Positions 8,630-17,245 are shown, numbered from the stretch's first letter. The stretch is DNA of 37,538 nucleotides from JACRBK01 sp964427955 (GCA_964427955.1 CAYRWY010000014.1:1-37538), one strand, 5' to 3'. Numbers and translations: made by a program. Notes: generated by a model not told the origin, from the sequence alone.

Positions 8630-10543
8630 ATGAAAATTCCACTGCGCCTGTCGCTGGCCGTGCTCAGCCTGAGTCTGCTGCTGGCCGCCTGCCATTCAGC
8701 GCCGGACCGGCCCCAGCCGACGCTCACCGCGACTCTGACCCCGCAGGCGACCACGACTCTGACGCCGCAGCAGTTGGTCGGGCGACCGGTCAAGGGCCGC
8801 GGAGCCGCCGTCTACCGCCTGATGGAAGACAGCCAGATCCGCCACATTCAAGACTGGGCGACCTTCCTGGCATTGGGGTACCTGCCGGGGGACATCGTGC
8901 TGCTGGCCGATCAAGACCTGGCGGTGTGGCGGGATGGCGCGCTGTGGATCGTGGACGAAACCGGACAGCTCGCGCGCTGGGGCGGCCAGGCATGGCAATC
9001 CACCAGCGCAGCGGCCCGGCTGCTCGCCCGCTTACTGACCGCAGCCCGGCGCACGCTGGCCCCGACGATCACCGCCTGGGCGCTCGATCCGGCGGCAGGC
9101 GTGGGCTGGTGGGCCACCGGCTATAATGGGCTGTGGCAAATCGATCTCAAGACCGGGCAGCGGACGAACTTCACGACGTTCAACAGCGATCTGCCCGACG
9201 ACCATGTGACCGATCTCGCGCTGGGGCCGAACGAGACGCTGTGGCTCACCACGCCCTCGCGCCTGGTCAAGGTCCTGGACGGGACGTTCAAGGTCGTGAG
9301 CGAAAAAGTGCCCTCGTCGTCGTTCGCCCGCGCCGCAGACGGCACGATCTGGCTGGCGGGCGACAACGAGATCGGGTCGTCGCAGGGACCGATCTACCGG
9401 GCTTACGACCACCCGCTGCTGCTCGATCACTTCGACGTCGTGACGCTGGACACCGCCGGGATGCCCTGGTTCATAGGTCGCCGCCATCTGATCCACTTCA
9501 ACGGCCAGACCTGGACGGCCTACGACCGCCAGACCGGCGCAGCCGCCGTCTTCACGCCCGGACAACCGGAGATCACGCCGGTTCCGGCCCTGCCTGCGCC
9601 CACCGCCGATTACACGGGCTGGCTTCAGACGTGGCCGCGCCCGGAAGGAGACAACGGGCGGTGTATCCACTACCTGCAATACCCGGCGGGCGATGATTTC
9701 GAAGTCTGGGAGCAGATCACACGGTTGGAACACCTGGGGATGCGCTGGGTGCTGGTCAACTATACCAGCCAGGAGCAGCTCTGGCAGATGGCGCCGCTGT
9801 TCGCCCGCGCCGGGCTGATGGTGATCTGGCGGCCCTTCGTGCGCCCCTACCAGACCTATGCCCATTGGGGCGAGGACGTGCGCTTCCTGCGCGCGCTGGG
9901 ACTGGTGCCTTATATCCAGGTGTACAACGAGCCGAGCCTGTCCGCCGAATGGGACGGGCAGGCGGTCGATCAGGCCGTCTACCTGGACCATCTGGTGGAC
10001 GCCGTGCGGCAAGTCTACGACGCGGGCGGCTACGCCGGCGTGCAGCAGATCGATCTCGACTGGACGCGCGCCATGCTGCAACGCCTCAAGACCGATCACC
10101 TGGACGAGACCTTCGACCGGCTGTTTTTCGTGCCGCATCCCTACGGCGCCAATCACCCGCCGGACTACGATCACGACCTGACCAGCGTGGTGGGGTTCGA
10201 GGAATACGCGAAAGTGTTCGAGCAGGAGATCGGCTTCGTGCCGGTCATGATCGCGGGCGAGGGCGGCTGGCGCTTCGGGGATCAGGCCGACGCACGCTAC
10301 CCGGCGATCACCGCGGAGGTGCTGCGCGATTACAACGTGGCGCTGTTCGACTGGTTCCGCACGGGGCAGCTTTCCAACGGCGATCCGCTGCCGGATTACC
10401 TGTTCGCCTTCTGCCCCTGGCTGCTGTCCGATCCGTTCGATCCGGCGGGGTGGTACGACAGCACGGCGGGCGATCACACCCTGCTGATCGAAGGGATCGT
10501 GGCCATGCCCGGATTTACGCGGAAGTTTTCGTGGGAAAGATGA
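8630..10543 (+). CDS. Lipoprotein with propeller-like N-half and glycoside-hydrolase-like C-half
   Basis: The 637-residue product has a lipoprotein signal peptide with lipobox LLAAC (Cys21), so it is anchored outside the membrane. After a Thr/Pro linker (about 25-50), residues about 60-320 contain repeated short strands ending in W-[IV]-[VDG] turns (for example GALWIVD, GTIWLAG, MPWFIG), typical of sensor-type beta-propellers. Residues about 330-637 resemble a clan-A TIM barrel: YNEPS places a candidate acid/base at E434, and IAGEGGW places a candidate nucleophile at E544. Such enzymes hydrolyse beta-linked glycans, but the substrate cannot be named. The ATG at 8630 follows GGGAG by 8 nt. A GTG at 8615 overlaps that site and is rejected. 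The gene is divergent from the sigma operon. Confidence 0.65.
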   Translation: MKIPLRLSLAVLSLSLLLAACHSAPDRPQPTLTATLTPQATTTLTPQQLVGRPVKGRGAAVYRLMEDSQIRHIQDWATFLALGYLPGDIVLLADQDLAVWRDGALWIVDETGQLARWGGQAWQSTSAAARLLARLLTAARRTLAPTITAWALDPAAGVGWWATGYNGLWQIDLKTGQRTNFTTFNSDLPDDHVTDLALGPNETLWLTTPSRLVKVLDGTFKVVSEKVPSSSFARAADGTIWLAGDNEIGSSQGPIYRAYDHPLLLDHFDVVTLDTAGMPWFIGRRHLIHFNGQTWTAYDRQTGAAAVFTPGQPEITPVPALPAPTADYTGWLQTWPRPEGDNGRCIHYLQYPAGDDFEVWEQITRLEHLGMRWVLVNYTSQEQLWQMAPLFARAGLMVIWRPFVRPYQTYAHWGEDVRFLRALGLVPYIQVYNEPSLSAEWDGQAVDQAVYLDHLVDAVRQVYDAGGYAGVQQIDLDWTRAMLQRLKTDHLDETFDRLFFVPHPYGANHPPDYDHDLTSVVGFEEYAKVFEQEIGFVPVMIAGEGGWRFGDQADARYPAITAEVLRDYNVALFDWFRTGQLSNGDPLPDYLFAFCPWLLSDPFDPAGWYDSTAGDHTLLIEGIVAMPGFTRKFSWER

Positions 10544-10566
10544 TCAAAACTGGCCCTACAAAAGGG

Positions 10567-10681
10567 CAGGCGAGACATAGTGGTTCGATTTCCTTCTTCA
10601 AACCTTTGAAGCATGTCTGACAGGTTTCTCCTCTGCCAGCCCATTCAGGTTTGTCGTTGGAAATACTTTATGTCTCGCCTG
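10567..10681. repeat. 115-bp segment bounded by 13-bp inverted repeats
   Basis: CAGGCGAGACATA (10567-10579) is repeated as its perfect reverse complement at 10669-10681. The inside is AT-richer than the neighbours and holds a short hairpin (CTTCAA/TTGAAG, about 10595-10610) and two CAGGTTT copies. No target-site duplication is visible. It fills the space between the lipoprotein gene and the NUDIX operon. It could be a small non-autonomous mobile element or a long-range RNA stem. Confidence 0.5.
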
Positions 10682-10686
10682 ATACT
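10657..10686 (+). promoter_or_regulatory. Possible promoter of the NUDIX-GH1-acyltransferase-kinase cassette
   Basis: TTGGAA (10657-10662) and GATACT (10681-10686) are 18 nt apart. Each matches 4 of 6 consensus bases. Transcription would start near 10693, about 60 nt before the GTG at 10753. It overlaps the right arm of the inverted repeat. Confidence 0.3.
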
Positions 10687-10752
10687 TGATTTCAGTATAT
10701 CATGAAACCGCGCTGGAAATCAATCAAGTCGCCCGGCGTTGAAGGAGAGCCT

Positions 10753-11259
10753 GTGAACCAGGATCGCGTGGTCGCCCGCCACCGCTGGATGACATTGTGC
10801 GCCGGGCGGTGGGATGAGCCGTACCTGGACGTGGACGCCGGGATTTTCGTCGTCCCGGTGAACGATCAGGGCGAAGTCTTGTTCATTGTCGAGCCGTCGG
10901 TCGTGGACGGCCAGCTTGTGCTGTCGCTGCCCGCCGGAGTGATCGATCCCGGCGAGGACCGCGCGAGCGCCGCCCACCGAGAATTACAGGAAGAGGCCGG
11001 GGTCAAAGCCCACCGGCTGGACTTCCTCGCCACGGTGGACCCGCTGGCCCGGCACGCCCGCTGGAAAATGCACCTGTTCCTGGGGCGTGATCTGGTCCCC
11101 TCGCGGCTGGAAGGCGACGAGGCGTTCACGATCCAGGTCGAGCGTGTGGCGCTGGCCGACTTCGAGACCCTGATCGACGCGGGACGTCTGACCTATGCCC
11201 CCGTGATCGCGGCGCTGTACCTGGCACGGCGTTTCATGGCTCACGAAGGGAGCGCCTGA
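10753..11259 (+). CDS. NUDIX hydrolase, ADP-ribose pyrophosphatase-like
   Basis: The 168-residue product carries a complete NUDIX box from about residue 62: G, five residues, E, seven residues, then REL-QEEAGV, which binds the metal and cleaves a nucleoside diphosphate linked to another moiety. The placing of the box and the SLPAGVIDPGE context fit ADP-ribose/ADP-sugar pyrophosphatases. Start choice: an ATG at 10702 would add 17 codons, but it has no ribosome site and those codons are poor in G/C at the third position. The GTG at 10753 has GAAGGAG 5 nt upstream. The stop overlaps the ATG of the GH1 gene (TGATG at 11257-11261), so the two are coupled. The substrate is not certain. Confidence 0.85.
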   Translation: MNQDRVVARHRWMTLCAGRWDEPYLDVDAGIFVVPVNDQGEVLFIVEPSVVDGQLVLSLPAGVIDPGEDRASAAHRELQEEAGVKAHRLDFLATVDPLARHARWKMHLFLGRDLVPSRLEGDEAFTIQVERVALADFETLIDAGRLTYAPVIAALYLARRFMAHEGSA

Positions 11260-12635
11260 TGGTCGATTTCGCATTGAACTTCCCCCCCGGTTTCCTGTGG
11301 GGAGCCGCCACCGCCGCGCACCAGGTCGAAGACGGCAATAGCAACAACCAGTGGGCCGCCTGGGAAGAAACGCCCGGCCACATCTACCAGGATCAAAAGG
11401 TCGGCAAAGCCTGCGGCTGGTGGAAAGGACGCTACGCCCAGGATTTCGACCGCGCGCGGGATCTGCACCACAACGCGCACCGCTTCTCGGTGGAGTGGAG
11501 CCGCATCGAGCCGGAGCGCGGCAAATTCGACAACGCCGCCATCGAGCATTACGCGCAGATGATCGACGCGCTGCGCAAGCGCGGCATGGAGCCGCTGATC
11601 ACGCTGCACCACTTCACCGATCCGCTGTGGATCGACCGCATCGGCGGCTGGACCAACCCCGAAACCGTCCGGCGCTTCGAGCGTTTCGCCCGGCTGGTGG
11701 TCGAAGAGTTCGGCAGCACGGTCAAGCTGTGGTGCACCATCAACGAGCCGATGGTCTACGCCACCCACGGCTACCTGCTGGGGCGGTTCCCCCCCGGCAA
11801 ACGGAACGCCCGGCTCACCTACCAGGTGGCCGAAAATCTGCTGCGCGGCCACGCGGCGGCTTATCACGCCATCAAGAATGTCGCGCCGGGGGCCCAGGTG
11901 GGCCTGGCCAAACACCAGATCAGCCTGCTCACGCGCCGCCCGGCCCTGATCCACACCCCCGCGCGCAACCTGGTGCGCCACACCTTCAACCGGGCCTTGA
12001 TCGAAGCGATCATGACCGGCGAACTCAAGTTTTCCGGCCAGAAGAAGGTCGAAATCCCCGAAGCGCGCGATACGCTGGACTGGATCGGGCTGAATTATTA
12101 CTACCGCTTCCTGGTCGGCTTCAACCTGCTGCGCCCGCGCCAGTTGTTCATCGAGCAGACGCGCCCGCGCGCGGGCCTGTTGGGGCCGGAAAGCGTGGGC
12201 GAAATCTGGCCGGAGGGGCTGTTCGAGCAGATCCGATGGCTGGGCGAACGGACGGACATGCAGATTCCGCTGTACGTCACCGAAAACGGGCTGCCCGATG
12301 GGGAGGATGCGCTGCGCCCGCTGCACCTGATCCGCAGCCTGCGGAGCGTCTGGCAGGCGATCAATTTCAATTACCCGGTGAAAGGCTACTTCTACTGGAC
12401 GCTGGTGGACAACTTCGAGTGGGCCGAAGGTTACGATCCGCGCTTCAAGTTCGGCTTGTTCGACTGCGACGTGGAGACGCAGATTCGCACCAAGCGCCGC
12501 AGCGCCGATCTGTACGGCGAAATCTGTGCGGCGAACGCGCTGACGGCGGACATGGTGCGGCGCTACGTGCCCGACGACGCCGAGCGCCTGTTCCCCGGCG
12601 TGGACGTCCAGGCCGAAGTCACGCTCAGGCAGTAA
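11259..12635 (+). CDS. Glycoside hydrolase family 1 beta-glycosidase
   Basis: This 458-residue protein begins with the GH1 signature FPPGFLWGAATAAHQVEDG and has the two catalytic glutamates in context: acid/base E163 in CTINEP and nucleophile E342 in YVTENG. The WTLVDNFEWAEGY motif near residue 390 builds the aglycone site. The length matches the family (about 440-460). There is no signal peptide, so it acts in the cytoplasm, typically on beta-glucosides or beta-galactosides with retention of configuration. It overlaps the NUDIX gene by one base and ends 4 nt before the next gene, so it is a central member of the cassette. A role in trimming a specific glycoside linked to this cassette, not general sugar use, is possible but unproven. 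Confidence 0.93.
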   Translation: MVDFALNFPPGFLWGAATAAHQVEDGNSNNQWAAWEETPGHIYQDQKVGKACGWWKGRYAQDFDRARDLHHNAHRFSVEWSRIEPERGKFDNAAIEHYAQMIDALRKRGMEPLITLHHFTDPLWIDRIGGWTNPETVRRFERFARLVVEEFGSTVKLWCTINEPMVYATHGYLLGRFPPGKRNARLTYQVAENLLRGHAAAYHAIKNVAPGAQVGLAKHQISLLTRRPALIHTPARNLVRHTFNRALIEAIMTGELKFSGQKKVEIPEARDTLDWIGLNYYYRFLVGFNLLRPRQLFIEQTRPRAGLLGPESVGEIWPEGLFEQIRWLGERTDMQIPLYVTENGLPDGEDALRPLHLIRSLRSVWQAINFNYPVKGYFYWTLVDNFEWAEGYDPRFKFGLFDCDVETQIRTKRRSADLYGEICAANALTADMVRRYVPDDAERLFPGVDVQAEVTLRQ

Positions 12636-12639
12636 CCCG

Positions 12640-15051
12640 ATGGATCAGCCCTACCGGGAAGCCTCGACCCTCACGGCTTCCAGCCTCAAGACCATCGCCG
12701 AGTCGACCGCGCTGCGCGATCTGACGCCGCTGCCCCTGCCAGACGTCGAAGTCCTGGTCGAGCGAGTCGCGGAACTGGTCCCCGCGGGGAACGTGTCCGG
12801 CCTGATCCTGGAGGGGCTGGCGCGGCTGCGAGGGAAAAAGCCCACGGCGGAGATCGTCCGGCGCGACGTGAACCTGCTCTTTCAGGGTGTCGAGCAAACG
12901 CTGGATCGAGCCGTCTACGCGGCGGTGTTTGCCGGACCGGCGGCGGTGATCTGGGGCTATCAAAACCTGCTGCGGCTGGTGGGCAAAACTCCGGACGACG
13001 CGTTCCCTGAAGGGACCTGGCAGTTTTACGTCGATTACGCGCTGCGCGAAGATACCGCTCGCCACACCAACGAGACGCACGGCTTCGATACCGCGCTGCG
13101 CCACCACCAGATCGCGCTGGATCAGACCGACCGGATCACGGCCTGGACGATGACGGCGATCCACACCCTGCACCAGTACGACGATCTGCTGGCCAACGAG
13201 TGGCGCGAGCGGGTGATCCTGGCCCTGCTGCGCGAGGCCACCGCCAACGACGCGGACGGCGCCCGCCATGCGCGGCTGTACCGGGAATGGGAACGGCAGC
13301 GCCCTTATGGCCGCGGGGCGGATTCGACGCCGACGGAAACGTACCCTCAGTACCGCCGGAGAGTCTTCGATCACTTCGTCGAGCGGACCACGGCGGACCT
13401 GAACCGCAAAACCCGCCACCGCTGGCAGGCGTTGGTCAGCGCCGCCGAAGCGGACGATCTGCCCGCCTACCAGCGCCAGATGTCGATGCTGTGTACGCTC
13501 GATCCCGGCCCGTATGGGGAGACGCACGTCCCGATCGCGCTCGATCAGGCCCAGGTCGGCGTGATCTTCGACGGACGCTACTACCTGATCCCAGCCTGCC
13601 GCTCCGGCACACAGCGCCCGATCAAAGTGGCGGACGTGCGCGCGCAGATCGCTCGCATCGTCCGAGATCCATCCCGCGCGGCGTCGGAACCGCTGGTCGA
13701 GCTGGCCGAGATGCGGCGCGGGGCATTGGCCAACGTGCGCAAGAAGCTGCCGTTGGACAGCCTGCAAACCGTGCCGCTCCTGCTGAATTTCGACGTCCGC
13801 CCGCGCTACCTGCCGCTGTCCGATCTGCGCCGGGCCGAGCGCGGCCTCGGGGATCATGCCCTGACGATCTTCGACAGCGGCACCACCTTCGCCTTCGACC
13901 AGTCGCACATTTTCTTTGACGGCACCTGGGGCGCGGCGCTGGCCGAGATTCTGACCAACGAGGCGCTGGCCTGGGCGGTTTATCTGCACACCCTGCCGCC
14001 CGCCGCCCCCGCGGCAGCCCTGCCGGTCTCGCCCACCTTCCACTTCACGCCCAGAGAACGCGCGCTGATCCGCGAAGCGCCGCGCGTCACCCCGCACGTC
14101 AGCGCCGAATCCAACCGGGGCGACATCGGGGCCATGCTGCGGCTGCGACGGCTGCTGCGGTCGCGCAGTGACCTGCTGCAACTGACCGTCAACGATCTGC
14201 TGGTGCTCTACCGGGCGATCCACGCCGTCACCTACCGGCCCGACCCGACCATCGTAGCCGATCTCAAACAGGCCGCGCGCCGCAAAGGTGCCCAGGCCGC
14301 CTGCACCGCCGCGCTCGACGTGCTGGAACCGGCCCGCCAGACCCACGCCGCGATCCTGATCCCGGTGGATGCCAGCCAGCGCCAGCCGCGCGACCGGCTG
14401 TTCCCGATGACGTTCGAAGTGCCGCTCGAAGAACTGGATCTGCTCCACCAGCACCGGCAGGTGATCGCCGCGCTGGACGCCTACGAAAAAGCTGTCCAGT
14501 CCAAAACGCGTGAGACGCGCTACCAGCACTTTGCCGGGTTGCAGCGCGCCTACCTGGCGACGCTGGCCGGATTCGGGATGGTGCTGGGCCAGGCTAAAGA
14601 GCGGGCGGCCCTGGGACAGACCGCCAGCGTCAGCACGATCAAGCTGCTGGCACACATGCCGACTCCGCTGCAACGCCTGCTGGATCAGATTCCGCAGCGT
14701 TTCGACATGCTCAATGATATGATCAAAGGACGCGAGGTATTTTCGAACGTGGGCGCGGTGGTGCCCTCCAGCACGCTCACCCGCTTCGCCACCGCCAAAG
14801 ACGATAACGACAAAAAGACGCTGGTCTGGGGCGTGCTCACCGATGCCACCGGGACCATGCAGCTTTCACTGTGCGATTTCCGCCCGCACGTCGGGCAGTT
14901 GATCGGCGCGGGCGAGCGGGCGCTGGCGGAACGCATGGCCCAGGATTACCTGGACGCCTATGTGCGCGGGCTGAACACCTTCATCAGCGATTTGCAGCGC
15001 ATCGCCGCCGCCAGCCGCGACGCGCACATCCAGTTGGACGATCCCGAATGA
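12640..15051 (+). CDS. Divergent carnitine/choline acyltransferase-like protein
   Basis: The 803-residue product has no signal peptide or membrane helix. I first did not recognise it. Several blocks then line up with the carnitine acyltransferase family: GVIFDGRYYLIP (like the shared strand ...r.gqfykldv), a following R-P-[IL]-x-x-x-D helix start, AEMRRGALANVRKKL (like the RD.WA..R..L block), and FDQSHIFFDGTWG with H423-x3-D427-G428, equivalent to the catalytic EHSWADG of that family. Near the C-terminus VVPSSTLTRF and WGVLTDATGTMQLSL match the STS and GYG...f.vss strands. The N-terminal 300 residues do not fit the family. CoA-dependent acyl transfer is therefore inferred, not shown. The gene starts 4 nt after the GH1 stop and overlaps the kinase start by ATGA, so it is tightly coupled to both. 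Confidence 0.5.
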   Translation: MDQPYREASTLTASSLKTIAESTALRDLTPLPLPDVEVLVERVAELVPAGNVSGLILEGLARLRGKKPTAEIVRRDVNLLFQGVEQTLDRAVYAAVFAGPAAVIWGYQNLLRLVGKTPDDAFPEGTWQFYVDYALREDTARHTNETHGFDTALRHHQIALDQTDRITAWTMTAIHTLHQYDDLLANEWRERVILALLREATANDADGARHARLYREWERQRPYGRGADSTPTETYPQYRRRVFDHFVERTTADLNRKTRHRWQALVSAAEADDLPAYQRQMSMLCTLDPGPYGETHVPIALDQAQVGVIFDGRYYLIPACRSGTQRPIKVADVRAQIARIVRDPSRAASEPLVELAEMRRGALANVRKKLPLDSLQTVPLLLNFDVRPRYLPLSDLRRAERGLGDHALTIFDSGTTFAFDQSHIFFDGTWGAALAEILTNEALAWAVYLHTLPPAAPAAALPVSPTFHFTPRERALIREAPRVTPHVSAESNRGDIGAMLRLRRLLRSRSDLLQLTVNDLLVLYRAIHAVTYRPDPTIVADLKQAARRKGAQAACTAALDVLEPARQTHAAILIPVDASQRQPRDRLFPMTFEVPLEELDLLHQHRQVIAALDAYEKAVQSKTRETRYQHFAGLQRAYLATLAGFGMVLGQAKERAALGQTASVSTIKLLAHMPTPLQRLLDQIPQRFDMLNDMIKGREVFSNVGAVVPSSTLTRFATAKDDNDKKTLVWGVLTDATGTMQLSLCDFRPHVGQLIGAGERALAERMAQDYLDAYVRGLNTFISDLQRIAAASRDAHIQLDDPE

Positions 15052-16496
15052 GTGGACTGGTCGGAAAACAACTCGACGAATACCGCATCGACCGCCTGCT
15101 GGGCCAGGGGGGCATGGCGCACGTCTACCTGGCGACCGATGTGCGGCTCAAGCGTAAGACGGCAATCAAGGTAATCAAGACGCCGCTCAGCGTCGATCCG
15201 GAATACGTCAAGCGCTTCGAGCGCGAAGCTCAGGCCATCGCCCGGCTCGAACATCCGCACATCATCCGGCTGTATCGCTACGGTCGGTCGAAGGGGCTGC
15301 TGTATATGGCGATGCAGTACGTCGAAGGCCCCGACCTGAAATCGCTGTTGGAGACCTACCACCAGAACCAGGATTACATCGACCTGAAAGACGCCACGCA
15401 GATTTTGCGCGACGTCTGCACCGCCCTGGATTACGCTCACGGCCAGGGCGTGATTCACCGGGACGTCAAGCCCTCGAATATCATCGTGGATAACCAGGGC
15501 CGCGCTTACCTGACCGACTTTGGACTGGCGCGGCTGAGTGGAGTTTCGACCGCGGGGAAGATCTTCGGCTCGGTGCATTACATGGCCCCGGAACACGCCA
15601 TCTCGTCCGCCGCGACCACGCCGCTGAGCGATCTGTACGCCGTCGGCGTGATCCTGTACGAGATGCTCACCGGGCAGCGCCCTTTCGAAGCGGACCACCT
15701 GACCGACGTGGCGCTCAAACAAATGGGCGAGCAGCCGTGCCCGCCGCGTACTCTGCGGCCCACTCTCAGCCGCGCACTGGACGCGATGGTCCTCAAGGCG
15801 CTCTCGAAAACGCCGGAGGAACGCTATCCCAGCGGGGCGGCGCTGGTGGAAGCCCTGGTCCGCGCCCAAAAGAATACCGGTAAAGCGCCGGTCTCTGACG
15901 TGCCGACCCTGGTCTCGCGGGCTTCCATCGCCGAGCGCATCCGCGAAGCCGCGGTGCCCCCGCTGCCCCCGGTCCCCGCGGCAGCGATGGCCGCCGAGTC
16001 GGTCCTGGCCGTGCCGTCGCCCGTGACCACGGATCAGCCATCCGGCCAGCGGCGCCCCAAACGGCTGGCACTCCTGCTGATCGTGCTCGTGCTGGCCCTG
16101 CTCGCGGGATTGGCCGTGATCCTGAATTCCAAAAGCGGCGGGAACACGCCAACCGCCAACGCCCCACAGGACGCCGACGGCGACGGCGTGCGCGACGAGG
16201 CCGACGGCTGCCCCGACGTGGCCGGACTGCCCATCGCCGATGGCTGCATCCCGGACGGCGTGGTGAAATCGCGCCAGAATGCCAACCTGCGCTCCGGCCC
16301 CGGCGAAGGTTATAAAATTCTCGGCGTGCTGCATCCCGGCGAGGCGGTCGCCGTCCAGGGCCGCACCCCCACCGGAGACTGGCTGCGAATTCGATCATAC
16401 AGCAGCGGCATCGAAGCCTGGGTGTTCTACAACCTGATCGAGACCAGCATCCCGCTGGAGTCGCTGCCAGTTGTAGAGATCACGCCCGATTCGTAA
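15048..16496 (+). CDS. Transmembrane Ser/Thr protein kinase with outer SH3-like domain
   Basis: The 482-residue protein has an N-terminal Hanks-type kinase domain (about 11-275): glycine loop GQGGMAHVY, catalytic Lys41, IHRDVKPSN with D139, TDFGLA and MAPEH. A Pro/Ala linker leads to one membrane helix (about 340-361). Outside lies an acidic DADGDGVRDEADGCPD stretch like a thrombospondin type-3 calcium loop, then an SH3b-like domain (about 405-470, NANLRSGPGEGYKILGVL). SH3b domains bind cell-wall peptides, so the kinase may sense the envelope. It is the last gene of the cassette; its ATG overlaps the upstream stop (15048-15051). The obvious guess is that it phosphorylates a product of the same operon. 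Confidence 0.92.
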   Translation: MSGLVGKQLDEYRIDRLLGQGGMAHVYLATDVRLKRKTAIKVIKTPLSVDPEYVKRFEREAQAIARLEHPHIIRLYRYGRSKGLLYMAMQYVEGPDLKSLLETYHQNQDYIDLKDATQILRDVCTALDYAHGQGVIHRDVKPSNIIVDNQGRAYLTDFGLARLSGVSTAGKIFGSVHYMAPEHAISSAATTPLSDLYAVGVILYEMLTGQRPFEADHLTDVALKQMGEQPCPPRTLRPTLSRALDAMVLKALSKTPEERYPSGAALVEALVRAQKNTGKAPVSDVPTLVSRASIAERIREAAVPPLPPVPAAAMAAESVLAVPSPVTTDQPSGQRRPKRLALLLIVLVLALLAGLAVILNSKSGGNTPTANAPQDADGDGVRDEADGCPDVAGLPIADGCIPDGVVKSRQNANLRSGPGEGYKILGVLHPGEAVAVQGRTPTGDWLRIRSYSSGIEAWVFYNLIETSIPLESLPVVEITPDS

Positions 16497-16506
16497 TCTC
16501 ACCCTC

Positions 16507-16539
16507 CTTCATCGTTTTCTTAAATTTGCGCGCTACACT
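16507..16539 (+). promoter_or_regulatory. Promoter region of the response regulator with a 17-bp shared element
   Basis: CTTCATCGTTTTCTTAA (16507-16523) recurs with one change at 18662-18678 before the ABC transporter genes. It reads as two 9-bp direct half-sites, TTCATCGTT and TTCTTAAAT. A TACACT -10 lies at 16534-16539, with no good -35, as expected for an activated promoter. GGAGGG at 16553-16558 serves the ATG at 16562. Confidence 0.5.
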
Positions 16540-16561
16540 ACGGTCAAGATGTGGAGGGTGT

Positions 16562-17245
16562 ATGCGAATTTTGGTCGTAGAAGACGAACCCGGCATTGCC
16601 AACTTCGTGCGACAGGGACTCAGCGAGGCCGGCTACGCCGTCGATCTGGCATGGGATGGGCGCACAGGGTTGGAGTATGCGCTGGCTGCCGACTACGATG
16701 TGCTGGTGCTGGACATCATGCTGCCCCAGATGGACGGGTTGGAACTGCTGCGCGAGCTGCGTAACCGGGGGCGCAAAATGCCGACGTTGATGCTGACCGC
16801 GCGCGATACGGTAGAAGATCGCGTCGCCGGACTCGACGCCGGGGCCGATGATTACCTGGTCAAACCCTTCGCCTTTCCCGAACTGCTGGCGCGCGTGCGC
16901 GCCCTGCTGCGCCGTCCGCCGCTGCAAACCGGGACGGTGCTCGGCCTGGCCGACCTGGAAATGAACACCATCACCCGCCAGGTGCGGCGCGGCCATCGGC
17001 TGATCGACTTAAGTCCGCGCGAATATGCCGTGCTGGAATATCTGCTGCGCCATCCCAACCAGGTCCTGACGCGGACCCAGATCGGCGAGCACGTCTGGAA
17101 CTTCGATTTCTACAACGAGTCGAACGTGGTGGACGTCTACGTGGGCTACCTGCGCCGCAAGATCGACGAGGGCAGCTCGTGCCCGCTGATCCACACCGTG
17201 CGCGGCGTGGGCTATCGCCTTGGCACGGATGACGACGATGTTTAA
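16562..17245 (+). CDS. OmpR-family response regulator
   Basis: The 227-residue product has a receiver domain (1-118) starting MRILVVEDEP, with phospho-acceptor D51 in LVLDIMLP, the conserved Thr in LTARD and Lys in VKPFAF. A winged-helix DNA-binding domain (about 130-225) has LSPREYAVLEYLL, a recognition helix region SNVVDVYVGYLRRKI and the final TVRGVGYRL wing. The start at 16562 is chosen over an upstream in-frame codon because it gives the exact family N-terminus after GGAGGG. It overlaps the kinase gene start, so the two form a pair. The ABC transporter that follows, and the element shared by both promoters, suggest that it controls the transporter and itself. Confidence 0.95.
   Translation: MRILVVEDEPGIANFVRQGLSEAGYAVDLAWDGRTGLEYALAADYDVLVLDIMLPQMDGLELLRELRNRGRKMPTLMLTARDTVEDRVAGLDAGADDYLVKPFAFPELLARVRALLRRPPLQTGTVLGLADLEMNTITRQVRRGHRLIDLSPREYAVLEYLLRHPNQVLTRTQIGEHVWNFDFYNESNVVDVYVGYLRRKIDEGSSCPLIHTVRGVGYRLGTDDDDV

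Noticed and set aside
10702..10752. ATG at 10702 as start of the NUDIX gene
   Set aside because: There is no ribosome site, and third-position G/C is low in these 17 codons. The GTG at 10753 has GAAGGAG.
12625..14673. Open frame of 682 codons on the minus strand
   Set aside because: It lies within the acyltransferase-like gene, has low-complexity composition and no recognisable motif. The plus-strand frame is coupled to both neighbours.
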